DNA of 64,000 nt from Microbacterium sp. ProA8 (GTDB taxonomy: Bacteria > Actinomycetota > Actinomycetes > Actinomycetales > Microbacteriaceae). Under the pieces are notes generated by a model, which was given only the letters and a program-made list of their open reading frames with translations, ran no database searches and was not told where the DNA came from. A program made the translations under genes and the position numbers. The stretch covers positions 1,240,001 through 1,304,000 of the forward strand of contig NZ_CP157000.1 of assembly GCF_039905635.1 (NCBI RefSeq), given 5' to 3'. Positions 1 through 8,930 of this stretch are shown one piece after another (within the stretch, counting starts at the first letter, position 1; the number at the start of each line of letters is the position of its first letter).

Positions 1-80
1 TCGTGGGGGAGATCGGCCCGCCGGCGGGTCGGTGTGTGGCGTGGCGGACGGCGTGCGCGGGCTGCGGTCGGCGAACACGG

Positions 81-93
81 GATAATGGGGCGC
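81..93 (+). promoter_or_regulatory. -10 box of a leaderless start
   Basis: GATAAT at 81-86 is followed by 7 bases and then the ATG at 94. There is no purine-rich ribosome binding site. The arrangement fits transcription starting on the start codon, and it recurs before many genes in this window. Confidence 0.5.
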
Positions 94-363
94 ATGTCTT
101 CCTCCGTCGAACCCCGTTCCAATCCGACTGCTTGGGCCGCGTTCTGGTTCGCCCTCGCCGGCCTCGTGCTCATGCCCATCCCCCTGTTCATCGGGCTGAT
201 CGTGGGCGGCGGCCTTTCCATCATCGCCGCAGTCCTCGCGGTGATCGGCCTCCTCAAGGGACTGGCGCGCGGCGGCAAGGGCATCGCTCCCGTCGTCTTC
301 GCCGCGATCTTCATCGCGCTGACGTGGGGCGGCATCTCGCTCGGCGGCGGCACCATCTGGTAA
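94..363 (+). CDS. small multi-pass membrane protein, DUF4190-like
   Basis: This is an 89-residue protein, mostly hydrophobic. A short polar N-terminus (residues 1-10) is followed by membrane segments near 13-33, 36-55 and 65-82, with a basic Gly/Lys/Arg loop at 55-63. The spacing and the basic loop between the last two segments resemble DUF4190 family proteins, but no diagnostic motif proves this. An in-frame ATG at 85 would add three residues. The ATG at 94 is preferred because the -10-like hexamer at 81-86 places the transcript start there. It stands alone and the function is unknown. Confidence 0.55.
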   Translation: MSSSVEPRSNPTAWAAFWFALAGLVLMPIPLFIGLIVGGGLSIIAAVLAVIGLLKGLARGGKGIAPVVFAAIFIALTWGGISLGGGTIW

Positions 364-407
364 GTGCACCAGTCCCGTCGCGGCCGCCCAGCTTGCGTTT
401 CGATGCC

Positions 408-815
408 ATGAGCCAGACGGACGTGGATCTAGCGCCGGGGCGGTCCAACGCGTACCGGCGGCTCGTCGCAGACGCCGCCTTTCGCTTTCGCGTGCTGACG
501 ATCGGCAATACGGCCAATGTGGTCGTCTCAGCCCTCGCTTGGGTGATGTCCATGGCTTCGGGGCCGTCGGAAGCGTGGGCATGGCTGCAGCTGCTCTTTC
601 CTGTCGTGTGGGCGGCCGCCGGGGCTCCGATCCTCTGCGTCGGCATCACCGCATTCGCCGCCGGGATGTCGCTGCTGGCGCTGTTCAAGAGTCCACCCGG
701 ACAACGAGGGCTTGCGTGGTTGCGAGCGTTTACGGGGTGGGGTGCGGTCGTTCTGTCGCTTGCTTTTCTCCTCGGGGTGCTCCTCTTGTCGAGCCGAGCG
801 CTGGAAACTCTCTAG
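408..815 (+). CDS. membrane protein of unknown function
   Basis: This is a 135-residue protein with a polar N-terminal 28 residues. Hydrophobic stretches lie near 29-50, 60-92 and 104-128, suggesting three or four membrane passes. I recognise no family motif. It lies 44 bases after the preceding small membrane protein and in the same direction, so the two may be cotranscribed. No strong ribosome binding site is visible before the ATG. The reading frame stays open well upstream of the start, but that part is Arg/Pro-rich and looks like out-of-frame translation. Confidence 0.45.
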   Translation: MSQTDVDLAPGRSNAYRRLVADAAFRFRVLTIGNTANVVVSALAWVMSMASGPSEAWAWLQLLFPVVWAAAGAPILCVGITAFAAGMSLLALFKSPPGQRGLAWLRAFTGWGAVVLSLAFLLGVLLLSSRALETL

Positions 816-881
816 GGTCCCTCCCTACTCGAGCTCAGCTGTGCCGCACCGTCATGATCACCGCTGGTGAAGGGAGCAGGC

Positions 882-1367
882 GTGGAGGTTGTCGACGGCC
901 CGCGTCTCGAGCATCGGGGTTCGCGGCCCACGTTGGGGATCCGAATACGCACTCCGTTTCGGGGGATGCTCGCAGAACGCGATCGCCTGCTCGCCGAGCT
1001 GATCGACTGGATGACGGATCGCGGTGTCCAGCCGGCCGGTTCGTTCTATCTGCGGCTGCACACGGTCGACATGGCCGGCGAGATGGAGATCGAAGTCGGC
1101 GCCTTCGCGACAGCACCCGGTGATGAGAGGGTCACGCAAGGCGCGATGCCCGGCGGCGACTACGTCGTGCTGCGCTACATCAATCACTCGATGCGCGCGC
1201 ACCGGCTCCTCTTCGAATGGGCGGAAGCGCAGCAGATCCGATTCGACATCGACGAATCGGATGTCGGCACCAGGTGGGCCGGGCGATTCGAGATCTACGT
1301 CACCGATCCGCGCACCGAGCCGCGCAAGACCCGGTGGGAGACCGAACTCGCGTTGCTCACACGCTGA
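882..1367 (+). CDS. GyrI-like effector-binding domain protein
   Basis: This 161-residue protein has the layout of the GyrI-like small-molecule binding domain (AraC effector-binding family). A strand-rich start (GIRIRTPFRGM) is followed by a helix, then the segment GSFYLRLHTVDMAGEMEIEVG and a second half ending in FEIYVTDP. There is no DNA-binding domain, so it is a stand-alone ligand-binding protein. The GTG at 882 is chosen because AGGGAG lies six bases upstream; a GTG at 867 would add five residues. Stand-alone GyrI-like proteins bind hydrophobic or cationic compounds or inhibit gyrase. Which of these applies cannot be read from the sequence. Confidence 0.65.
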   Translation: MEVVDGPRLEHRGSRPTLGIRIRTPFRGMLAERDRLLAELIDWMTDRGVQPAGSFYLRLHTVDMAGEMEIEVGAFATAPGDERVTQGAMPGGDYVVLRYINHSMRAHRLLFEWAEAQQIRFDIDESDVGTRWAGRFEIYVTDPRTEPRKTRWETELALLTR

Positions 1368-1389
1368 TGTGCGGACGAGCGGTGACCGC

Positions 1390-2226
1390 CTAAGCCGACG
1401 CGTCGTCGAGGAATCCGACGACCACGTCACGGACCAGGTCGGTTCGCGCGAGCCCGAAGAAATGGGTCGTGCCCGGGAACACCGCGAGCTGGGATGCCGG
1501 AACACCGACGAAATCGCCGTTCACGTCGCCGCCGCGAAGGCGCAGGAACTCGACGGCATGCTCGAGCGAGACCATGTCGGCGTCACCCACTGTGATGAGC
1601 GTCGGCGCCGCGATCGCGCGGATCTCGGCTTCGGTGCGATCCGGGAACCCGCCCGCGTAGGTCGCGCCGAGCTTGTCGAGGAGCACTTGGAGATGCTGAA
1701 GGTCGGGGTGTGGTGATTTCGCGAGATAGGCGGCTTCCATCGGCGTGCCGGCGATCATGTCGACGGTCATCCCGCCCACGGCATCCGCGTTCTCGGACCC
1801 GCGCATGCCGGACGCGGCGAACGACGTCGACGAGACGATGAGCTGCCTCACTCGTTCCGGGTGGTCGATGGCGAGGTCGAGCGCGACGGCCCCGCCGACG
1901 CTGAAACCGAAGATGTCCGCGCGCCCGATGCCGAGATGGTCGAGCACCCCCAGCACATCCTCCGCGAACGCCGCCGCCGAGAACGGCCGGTCGATGTCGT
2001 TCGTACGCCCGTGCCCCTGGAAGTCCACCGCCACGACTCCCCGCCCGACCGCGAGGTCGGGGATGAGCGCACCGAACTGCTGCTCGATGTCGAACAGACC
2101 GCCGTGGAGCAGTACCAGCGGCGTGCCGACGGCGACATCCCCGTGGACCTCGTAGTACATGCGAAGCTGCCCGAGTTCCACGTAGCCGGTCTCGGCCGTG
2201 GGACCGGAGGATGTCTGATCCGTCAT
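1390..2226 (-). CDS. alpha/beta-fold hydrolase
   Basis: This is a 278-residue hydrolase of the alpha/beta superfamily. The oxyanion segment LVLLHGG lies near 37-43, the nucleophile elbow GFSVGG at 107-112 places the catalytic serine at 109, an acid is likely in VGDADMVS, and the histidine is in PGTTHFF near the C-terminus. The whole triad is present, so it should be active, but the substrate is unknown. It is in the same direction as the upstream aldo/keto reductase, 163 bases away, and may be cotranscribed. The ATG at 2226 is the first methionine that keeps the usual short lead before the first strand. Confidence 0.8.
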   Translation of the reverse strand: MTDQTSSGPTAETGYVELGQLRMYYEVHGDVAVGTPLVLLHGGLFDIEQQFGALIPDLAVGRGVVAVDFQGHGRTNDIDRPFSAAAFAEDVLGVLDHLGIGRADIFGFSVGGAVALDLAIDHPERVRQLIVSSTSFAASGMRGSENADAVGGMTVDMIAGTPMEAAYLAKSPHPDLQHLQVLLDKLGATYAGGFPDRTEAEIRAIAAPTLITVGDADMVSLEHAVEFLRLRGGDVNGDFVGVPASQLAVFPGTTHFFGLARTDLVRDVVVGFLDDASA

Positions 2227-2389
2227 GCAAGTACCGTCGCAGAGACCCGCCGGGACATCAACCTCCGCGCGGTTCCGCGCGGCTCCGCGCCTCGGCACTG
2301 CTTCAGCCCGCCGGTTCAGGTGCGCGGTGCGCGGGTCTTCGACAGAGAGAGCGCTCAGCCGGCGATCTACCTGACGCGCCGCAACCCGG

Positions 2390-3370
<981 letters not shown>

Positions 3371-3522
3371 GAGGTGTTCTCCGTTCCGGACGTTCCGGGG
3401 CCCGCGAGGTGAGCATGGCCCACAGATTCGTGATGGTGAGAGTCAACGCTTCTCAGCCGGAGTCAGCGCGGCCCTACCTACAGGTGCCCCGACAGGGACC
3501 CCTTGCGTGCACCGAGTCGGCG

Positions 3523-3535
3523 TAGTTTCGATGGC
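3523..3535 (+). promoter_or_regulatory. -10 box of a leaderless start (XRE regulator)
   Basis: TAGTTT at 3523-3528 is followed by seven bases and the ATG at 3536. No ribosome binding site is present. The rest of the divergent region (3371-3522) must also hold the promoter of the aldo/keto reductase, but I see no convincing box for it. Confidence 0.55.
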
Positions 3536-4408
3536 ATGGACACCTCGGACTCGATCAGCGAGTTCCTCACCACGCGGCGCGCGAAGCTCACTCCGTCGCA
3601 GGTGGGGCTGCCGGACTTCGGCGGTCGCCGCCGGGTTCCGGGATTGCGTCGGGAGGAGGTCGCGCTGGTGGCGGGTATGAGCGCGGAGTATTACAAGCGT
3701 CTCGAACGGGGTAACGCGGCCGGGGTCTCCGGAGCCGTCATCGAGGGCGTCAGCCGCGCTCTGCAACTGGATGAAGCCGAGCGCGCGCATCTGTACGACC
3801 TGATCCGCGCCGCCAACGCCGGCGCACACCCGCAGCGACGAGCAGGGGCCACCCGCAAGACGCAACTCACACCCGGCATGAGGCAGACCATCGACGCCAT
3901 GTCGACGGTGCCCGTCTTCATTCAGAACGGCCGCCTTGATGCGGTCGCCACCAACCGGCTCGGGGCAGCGCTCTTCTCGGAGATGTTCGACGGCGCTCGC
4001 CCACCTGTCAACGCCGCGCGATTCATCTTCCTCGAACCGCGCGCCCAGATCTTCTACCGTGAATGGGAAGCGCAGGCCCGCCAGATCGTGGGCGTGCTCC
4101 GCGCCGAAGCGGGCCGCTCGCCGTACGATCGCCAGTTGACGGACCTGGTCGGCGAGCTGTCCACCCGCAGCGAACTATTCCGAAAGCTGTGGGGAGCCCA
4201 CGACGTCCGCGAGCACCGCACCGGGCTCAAACTCGTCCACCATCCCGCGGTCGGCGACCTGGACCTCACCTTCCAGGCGATGGACCTCGCCTCCGACCGC
4301 GGGCTCCAGATGGTCGTCTTCTCGGCTGAAGCAGGATCAGCCAGCCAAGAACGCCTGCAACTCCTCGCGAATATGGCCGAAACGGCCGTGCCGAACGCGC
4401 ACGTCTAG
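3536..4408 (+). CDS. XRE-family regulator with MmyB-type ligand-binding domain
   Basis: This 290-residue protein starts with a helix-turn-helix (about residues 10-75). It carries the hallmark run RRVPGLRREEVALVAGMS followed by YYKRLERG, typical of the actinobacterial XRE/MmyB family. The remaining 200 residues match the MmyB-like ligand-binding domain, including TMSTVPVFIQN-like and LVHHPAVGDLDL segments; that domain is thought to bind fatty acid or other small ligands. It is divergent from the aldo/keto reductase and probably regulates it and itself. The ATG at 3536 fits a leaderless transcript. Confidence 0.88.
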   Translation: MDTSDSISEFLTTRRAKLTPSQVGLPDFGGRRRVPGLRREEVALVAGMSAEYYKRLERGNAAGVSGAVIEGVSRALQLDEAERAHLYDLIRAANAGAHPQRRAGATRKTQLTPGMRQTIDAMSTVPVFIQNGRLDAVATNRLGAALFSEMFDGARPPVNAARFIFLEPRAQIFYREWEAQARQIVGVLRAEAGRSPYDRQLTDLVGELSTRSELFRKLWGAHDVREHRTGLKLVHHPAVGDLDLTFQAMDLASDRGLQMVVFSAEAGSASQERLQLLANMAETAVPNAHV

Positions 4409-4451
4409 GTAGCGCCCGTCGAAACGCGACCCGAGCGCTTCAGCGCCTGGT

Positions 4452-4464
4452 TATCGTTGCTCGA
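4452..4464 (+). promoter_or_regulatory. -10 box of a leaderless start (nucleotidyltransferase)
   Basis: TATCGT at 4452-4457 is followed by seven bases and the GTG at 4465, with no ribosome binding site. This supports the GTG as the true start. Confidence 0.5.
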
Positions 4465-5283
4465 GTGATCAGTGATAGCCGGTTGCGAGAGATGACAGAC
4501 CAACTCGTCGGCGTGCGGGGCGTGCGGGCAGTGGCTCTGGGTGGGAGCCGCGCCCGCGGAACTCACCGTCCGGACTCGGATGTCGATCTCGGCCTCTATT
4601 ACGACCGGGGATCGCTCGATGTCGATGCTCTCGCGGCTCTCGCACGACGCTGGGTCGGGGGTCGAGTCGACATCGCGCCGCCCGGAGATTGGGGGCCGTG
4701 GGTCGACGGCGGCGCGTGGCTTTCGGTCGACGGCGTGGACGTGGACTGGATTCTGCGCGATGTCGACCGCGTCCTCGAACAGTGTCAGCGCGCACGGGCG
4801 GGGGAGTTCGCGTTCTTCGCGCAGCCTGGTCACCCCTTCGGCTTCCTCGACGTCGCTTACGCCGGCGAAGTGGCGAATGCCATGCCACTCGAGGATCCGG
4901 ACGCCATCCTGGCGGGCATGAGGGCACTGCTCACGCCCTTTCCCGCGGCGCTGCGATCAGCGTTACTCCGCAACCTCTGGCAGGTGGACTTTCTGCTGGA
5001 CGGCGCGGCGAAGGGGGCGAAGCGAGGTGACGTCGCCTACGTGGCGCTCTGCGCGTCTCACGCCGTGATGCTCATCGCGCATGCGTGGCATGGCGCGGCC
5101 GGCGAGTGGGCGGTCAACGAGAAGGGACTCGTTCTCAACGTCGACCGTCTCACGATCGACTCCCGAGGATTCACGGGTTCTGCAACGGCCATCCTCCAGA
5201 ATCTGGGGAGTGAACCCGCTCAACTCGCCCTCGCCATTCACGAGCTCCGCGAGCTTCCCCGGCCCGACTCCGCGGCTCGGTGA
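4465..5283 (+). CDS. nucleotidyltransferase-fold protein
   Basis: This 272-residue protein has the polymerase-beta type nucleotidyltransferase signature: GGSRARG at 26-32 followed by SDVD at 38-41, so Asp39 and Asp41 would hold metal, with a likely third acid in VDGVDVDW. The C-terminal half is helical (SALLRNLWQVDFLL, ALCASHAVMLIAHAWHGA), as in the ANT/kanamycin nucleotidyltransferase-like group. Such proteins transfer a nucleotide to small molecules or proteins. The target here cannot be told, and an antibiotic-modifying role is only one possibility. It stands alone between unrelated genes. Confidence 0.75.
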   Translation: MISDSRLREMTDQLVGVRGVRAVALGGSRARGTHRPDSDVDLGLYYDRGSLDVDALAALARRWVGGRVDIAPPGDWGPWVDGGAWLSVDGVDVDWILRDVDRVLEQCQRARAGEFAFFAQPGHPFGFLDVAYAGEVANAMPLEDPDAILAGMRALLTPFPAALRSALLRNLWQVDFLLDGAAKGAKRGDVAYVALCASHAVMLIAHAWHGAAGEWAVNEKGLVLNVDRLTIDSRGFTGSATAILQNLGSEPAQLALAIHELRELPRPDSAAR

Positions 5284-5422
5284 CCGACCCGCCTCCGTCC
5301 GAGAATTCACGCTCCGGACCCTCGCCAGCGCATGGGGCGGCGCAATAGGATCACAGCACCCTGACCTAGAGTCCGGAAGCGACCGACCGGCCGTTCTCGG
5401 AGATCAATTGAAGGAGAGATCC

Positions 5423-5950
5423 ATGGGTACGCAGAACCTCGCACTGGTAGTCGGCTCGTACGACGACACGGCCTCCGCGGCGGACGACTACCAAGCCCTC
5501 CGCAGCGGCCAGGACGCCGGCGGGTACGAGATCATCGGCGCCGTGGTGCTCGTCCGCGACAAGGACGGCAAAGTCGAAGTGAGGGAGCATGGCGACAAGT
5601 CCGTAGGACGCGGCGCGGCCTGGGGCGCTGGCGCCGGAGTGGTGGTCGGCCTGTTCGCGCCGCCGCTGCTGGCGGCCACCGCGGTCGGCGCCGGCATCGG
5701 TGCGATCCTCGGGAAGATCAAGAAGAACCGCGAGGAGAAGCAGTTCGGCGTCGATGTCGACGAGTACCTCGCGCCCGGGACCTCCGCCGTCGTGGCGGTC
5801 GTCGACGACAAGTGGGCCGACAACGTCGAGAAGGCCCTGACCAGGGCCGACAAGCGCATCAGCAAAGCGATCGACTCCGACGATTACGAGAAGCTGCGCA
5901 AGGCGATCGAGGAGTCGGCGGACGACGTCGTCGAGCAGATCAACTCCTGA
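5423..5950 (+). CDS. DUF1269-type membrane-associated protein
   Basis: This 175-residue protein matches the DUF1269 layout. An N-terminal alpha/beta part (residues 1-55) is followed by a glycine-rich hydrophobic hairpin near 62-95 (AAWGAGAGVVVGLFAPPLL, AVGAGIGAILG), then a second alpha/beta part ending in an acidic and lysine-rich helix. AAGGAG lies seven bases before the ATG, one of the better ribosome binding sites here. The gene stands alone and is closed by a strong hairpin. Family members often respond to stress in actinobacteria, but the molecular role is not known. Confidence 0.75.
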   Translation: MGTQNLALVVGSYDDTASAADDYQALRSGQDAGGYEIIGAVVLVRDKDGKVEVREHGDKSVGRGAAWGAGAGVVVGLFAPPLLAATAVGAGIGAILGKIKKNREEKQFGVDVDEYLAPGTSAVVAVVDDKWADNVEKALTRADKRISKAIDSDDYEKLRKAIEESADDVVEQINS

Positions 5951-5960
5951 CTGCTGTTGA

Positions 5961-5988
5961 AGAGGCCCGGCGCGAGCGCCGGGCCTCT
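5961..5988 (+). terminator. hairpin terminator
   Basis: AGAGGCCCGGCGC at 5961-5973 pairs perfectly with GCGCCGGGCCTCT at 5976-5988, followed by CT. It lies 10 bases after the DUF1269 stop codon. Confidence 0.8.
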
Positions 5989-6076
5989 CTGTCGCCGCCT
6001 ACGTGAGAAGCGCGACAATGGGAGGTGTTCGCGCACCGACTTCGACCACGTGACAGGAGGAGCGCGCCCGGCTCGG

Positions 6077-6089
6077 TAGAGTGCGTTCC
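6077..6089 (+). promoter_or_regulatory. -10 box of a leaderless start (small protein)
   Basis: TAGAGT at 6077-6082 is followed by seven bases and the ATG at 6090. This favours that ATG over the in-frame GTG at 6081. Confidence 0.5.
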
Positions 6090-6305
6090 ATGACGACGGA
6101 CGTGAGCCTCTACATCGGCCCGGAGACGGTTTACAAGAAGTTCCGGTTCACCGATGCGAAGGCGTGGCAAGCCGTTCACTCGCAGATCCTCGCTGCCATG
6201 AACGCGGGCAAGGGCACGATCGAGATCGCGTGGAAGGGCGACAAGATCGTCTACGTGTACAGCCCGTATCTCATGGTGACGTGGGTCGAGAAGGGCACGG
6301 AGTAG
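6090..6305 (+). CDS. small conserved-looking protein, unknown function
   Basis: This is a 71-residue soluble protein with a mixed helix and strand pattern: VSLYIGPETVYKKF, a helix near 25-40, then IEIAWKGDKIVYVYSPYLMVTWVE. Aromatic and charged residues alternate, as in a real small fold. I do not recognise the family. The frame shows good third-position GC bias, and a leaderless-type -10 box precedes the ATG. Confidence 0.5.
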   Translation: MTTDVSLYIGPETVYKKFRFTDAKAWQAVHSQILAAMNAGKGTIEIAWKGDKIVYVYSPYLMVTWVEKGTE

Positions 6306-6329
6306 CAGCAGCCGCGGTCGCGTCGGCCG

Positions 6330-6470
6330 TTACGCCGGCTCGGTGGCGCGGATGAGGCCGCAGTTCACGCACGACCACGCGACGAGAAAGCGCTCGTCGT
6401 CGAGGATCTCGAAGCTCAGGGGATCGCCGCAGGTCGGGCAGACTCTCGGGTCCACAGCATCCGACGTCAT
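6330..6470 (-). CDS. 46-residue zinc-ribbon protein
   Basis: A short reading frame of 46 residues starts MTSDAVDPRVCPTCGD and ends CVNCGLIRATEPA. Two CxxC knuckles (Cys11/Cys14 and Cys37/Cys40) separated by about 22 residues form a typical zinc ribbon. Small stand-alone zinc ribbons are common in actinobacteria and are mostly uncharacterised. Support for a real gene comes from the intact knuckles and from a TAAGCT hexamer at 6477-6482, six bases before the ATG, matching the leaderless pattern seen elsewhere. It is convergent with the preceding small gene, 24 bases away. Confidence 0.65.
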   Translation of the reverse strand: MTSDAVDPRVCPTCGDPLSFEILDDERFLVAWSCVNCGLIRATEPA

Positions 6471-6482
6471 TCCGTCAGCTTA
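6471..6482 (-). promoter_or_regulatory. -10 box of a leaderless start (zinc ribbon)
   Basis: Read on the minus strand, TAAGCT is followed by six bases and the ATG of the zinc-ribbon gene. Confidence 0.45.
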
Positions 6483-6529
6483 CGGACCCGCGCCGCGGCC
6501 CGGGTCGTCGGGGCCGAAGCTCTCACGGG

Positions 6530-8233
6530 CTAGCCGCAGTTCGGACGGCAGCCGCGCTGGGTGACGGCGTCGACCAGTACCGTGCCGATGTCGGTCGGCT
6601 GCAGCGCCTGATACGCCGCACCGTCGGTGGCCGCGGCGATCTGCTCCAGGGCGGCCTGGTCGGTGTCGGGCCCGTAGCCGATCGCGATGACGGCGACCGG
6701 TTTCGCGGGATCCCGCAGCGCCTCGAGCTGCGTGAGCAGGCCCGGCAGGTCGAGGCCGTCATCGTCCTCGTTGTACCCGTCGGTATTGAGCAGGACCAGG
6801 TTGATCTGACCCGGGACATACGCGTCGCGCATGTACTGCACCGCTGCCAGCACGCTGTCGTACAGCCCCGTCCCGCCGCCCACGAGGCTGTCGAGCCCGT
6901 TCGCCGTGTCGATCGTGCGCTGTTTGTGAGCCGGATCGCCCAGCGGACCGAACGGGACGATCTCCTGCCAGTCCTGGCCGCCGATCCGCCGGCTGGAGAA
7001 CACCCACGTGGCAAGAGACGAGTCGGGCGAGAGGGAGTTGACGGCGCGGACCGCGGCCTGTTCGAACAGGTCGATGCGCCGCATGTCGGCGGTCGCCGGC
7101 TGGAGCATGGAGCCCGAGACATCGTTGAGGGAGAGCATCCGCGACGGCGCAGTGAGCACCTGCCAGGTGCGGAGCACCTCTGCCTGGTTCGCGCCGTCGC
7201 TCGGCTCGGCCGCTGCATCGGGGGCCTCGGCAGCTTCCGGGGTGGAGCCCGGAGCGTTGCCCTCCGCGTCCCGCAGTCCGTATTCGGCGAGCTGGTCTCC
7301 GGCGTCCGTGATGGCAGCGGCGAGTGCATCCACAGCCATGAGCGTGTCGCCCGACGCTTCGGCGAGCGTCACGAGCGGCACGCTCACCTCCGGCTTCACG
7401 TCGGCGGGGTAGACCGGCACGAGGGGCGCCGCCGCGTCATCGCCCTGCTCGAGCACCGCCTGTTCGGTCGTCACGGCGATCGTCGGCGTCGTTGCGGCCG
7501 AGGCCGTGGCGAGTGCGTCGGTCGTGGTGGGGACGACGCCGGTGTCGAGCGCGAGCGCGAGCGCGGTGAACGACCGCGCGTCTCCACCGAGCGCCGTCTG
7601 CAGAGCCAGCAGCGCGGCGGAGCTCGCAGCGACCGTCGCGGGGTCCGGCAGTACGGCGGCGACAGTCCGCCCGGCGAGGCTCGCGAAGCCCGCGCCCTCG
7701 GTCTGCAGCGCGGTCGCGGTGGGCTCGGTGGCCGCGAAGACGACCGGGGTGGTGGCCACGGTGGCTCCGACCACGAGGTCTGCCGCGTCGACGCCCGTCA
7801 GTTCCGCCTGGCCGGTCACCCGCGCCGGCCACATCGCGGAATCGGGAACCCAGACGTCGAAGTCCGGCGCCGATCCCGCGGCCAGCGCGGCCGCCGTGAC
7901 GGCACTGTCCTCGGCACGGACCGTGACGTCCGGGCAGTTCGACCCGGACCCCGGCAGGTCGGCGACGATCGCCTCGAGCGCCTCGGCGACCGCGGGATCC
8001 GCGGTGACGCGAAGACCCGACGGCAGACACTCGTCAGCCGACGGGGGCGCTGTCTGGGGTTCATCCGCGGCTCCGCGCAGGAACAGGATGCCGAGCACGA
8101 CGGCGATCGCGACGGCCAGCGACAGGATGACGGCCAGGAGGATCAGTGAGCGCTTCCGGTGCTGCGCGGCACGAGCGGCCGCGCGTGTGGGGATGTTCTC
8201 GCCGGCGGGCGTGTTCGGCTGCATTCGAACCAC
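6530..8233 (-). CDS. membrane-anchored protein with substrate-binding-like and VWA domains
   Basis: This 567-residue protein has a cytoplasmic basic N-terminus, one membrane segment near 29-53, and a large outside part. Residues about 70-330 look like an extracellular solute-binding fold (DSAVTAAALAAG, FDVWVPDSAMW, VVFAATEP). After an Ala/Pro/Glu-rich linker at 325-350, a VWA domain begins with a full metal site, Asp371-Val-Ser373-Gly-Ser375. A likely additional metal contact lies in LLNTDGYN. It ends with the pair of cysteines in RGCRPNCG. Such fusions occur in actinobacteria and may bind a ligand or matrix at the surface; the partner is unknown. GGAG four bases before the GTG at 8233 supports that start; an ATG at 8224 is also possible. 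Confidence 0.8.
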   Translation of the reverse strand: MVRMQPNTPAGENIPTRAAARAAQHRKRSLILLAVILSLAVAIAVVLGILFLRGAADEPQTAPPSADECLPSGLRVTADPAVAEALEAIVADLPGSGSNCPDVTVRAEDSAVTAAALAAGSAPDFDVWVPDSAMWPARVTGQAELTGVDAADLVVGATVATTPVVFAATEPTATALQTEGAGFASLAGRTVAAVLPDPATVAASSAALLALQTALGGDARSFTALALALDTGVVPTTTDALATASAATTPTIAVTTEQAVLEQGDDAAAPLVPVYPADVKPEVSVPLVTLAEASGDTLMAVDALAAAITDAGDQLAEYGLRDAEGNAPGSTPEAAEAPDAAAEPSDGANQAEVLRTWQVLTAPSRMLSLNDVSGSMLQPATADMRRIDLFEQAAVRAVNSLSPDSSLATWVFSSRRIGGQDWQEIVPFGPLGDPAHKQRTIDTANGLDSLVGGGTGLYDSVLAAVQYMRDAYVPGQINLVLLNTDGYNEDDDGLDLPGLLTQLEALRDPAKPVAVIAIGYGPDTDQAALEQIAAATDGAAYQALQPTDIGTVLVDAVTQRGCRPNCG

Positions 8234-8271
8234 TGCACTCCGATGGACGGCGGGCGGGGGCCCGCTTGGGG

Positions 8272-8307
8272 GATACGACGTCGTATCGAGAGATACGGCA
8301 TCGTACG
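8272..8307. promoter_or_regulatory. two tandem operator-like palindromes
   Basis: GATACGACGTCGTATC at 8272-8287 is a perfect 16-bp palindrome. GATACGGCATCGTACG at 8292-8307 is a related copy starting exactly 20 bp later. Both share the core TACG-N4-CGTA. They lie 39 bp upstream of the VWA gene start, where a dimeric repressor could bind two sites on one DNA face. Confidence 0.5.
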
Positions 8308-8468
8308 TCGGGGGACTTCAGTGGAGTCTAGGCGACGGCGGAGGAGGGCCGAAAGGCACTGCGCGCCCAGTGGCCCGCGCTTCCCGGCACGACGCGTCGG
8401 TCGGGCGCGATGGGCGCAGTCCCGCGGCGATGGACCCCGCAGTGCGCCGCCCGGTGCGTGCTGTGCCG

Positions 8469-8930
8469 CTAGCCCAGGTGCCTGCCGAGAGCCTCGAGGA
8501 GGCCGCGCGTGCCTTCCTCTCGGTTGGGCGCGTCGGCCCAGAACTGGTCGAAGAAGACTCCGTGCTCGGCATGGGTGAGCCGGGTGCCCTCGGGGATCTG
8601 CTCGAACTCGAACGCCGCCACAGACGTCGACATGTGGGCCCCGTCCAGCCACATGTCGTAGGTCGTGACGATGCGGACGTGCTCGACAATGTCGGTGTAG
8701 ACGGCCTCATACCGAGACACCGGCCCACCGTGGAACTGCGCCTCATCGATATCGCGCCCGCCGACTCGGAAGTCGAACGCCCACTCCCGGGGCTCGAAGG
8801 CGTCGCCGTCTCCGATCCAGTTGCGCTTCTGCTCTTCGTCGGCGAAGGCGCGCCAGACTCTTTCGACAGGAACGGGATAGTCGCGCGTGAGCGTGAACCC
8901 GGCGTGGGCGAGTCGCCGCTCGATCGTCAT
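8469..8930 (-). CDS. SRPBCC / AHSA1-type START-like domain protein
   Basis: This 153-residue protein has the AHSA1-like helix-grip layout: an N-terminal strand FTLTRDYPVPVERVWRAF, the segment NWIGDGDAFEPREWAFDFRVGG, and a long C-terminal helix. These domains form a hydrophobic cavity and often accompany ArsR-type regulators. Its ATG overlaps the stop of the DHFR-family gene by four bases (ATGA at 8927-8930), making it the third gene of a coupled arsR-DHFR-SRPBCC operon. The ligand is unknown. Confidence 0.85.
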   Translation of the reverse strand: MTIERRLAHAGFTLTRDYPVPVERVWRAFADEEQKRNWIGDGDAFEPREWAFDFRVGGRDIDEAQFHGGPVSRYEAVYTDIVEHVRIVTTYDMWLDGAHMSTSVAAFEFEQIPEGTRLTHAEHGVFFDQFWADAPNREEGTRGLLEALGRHLG

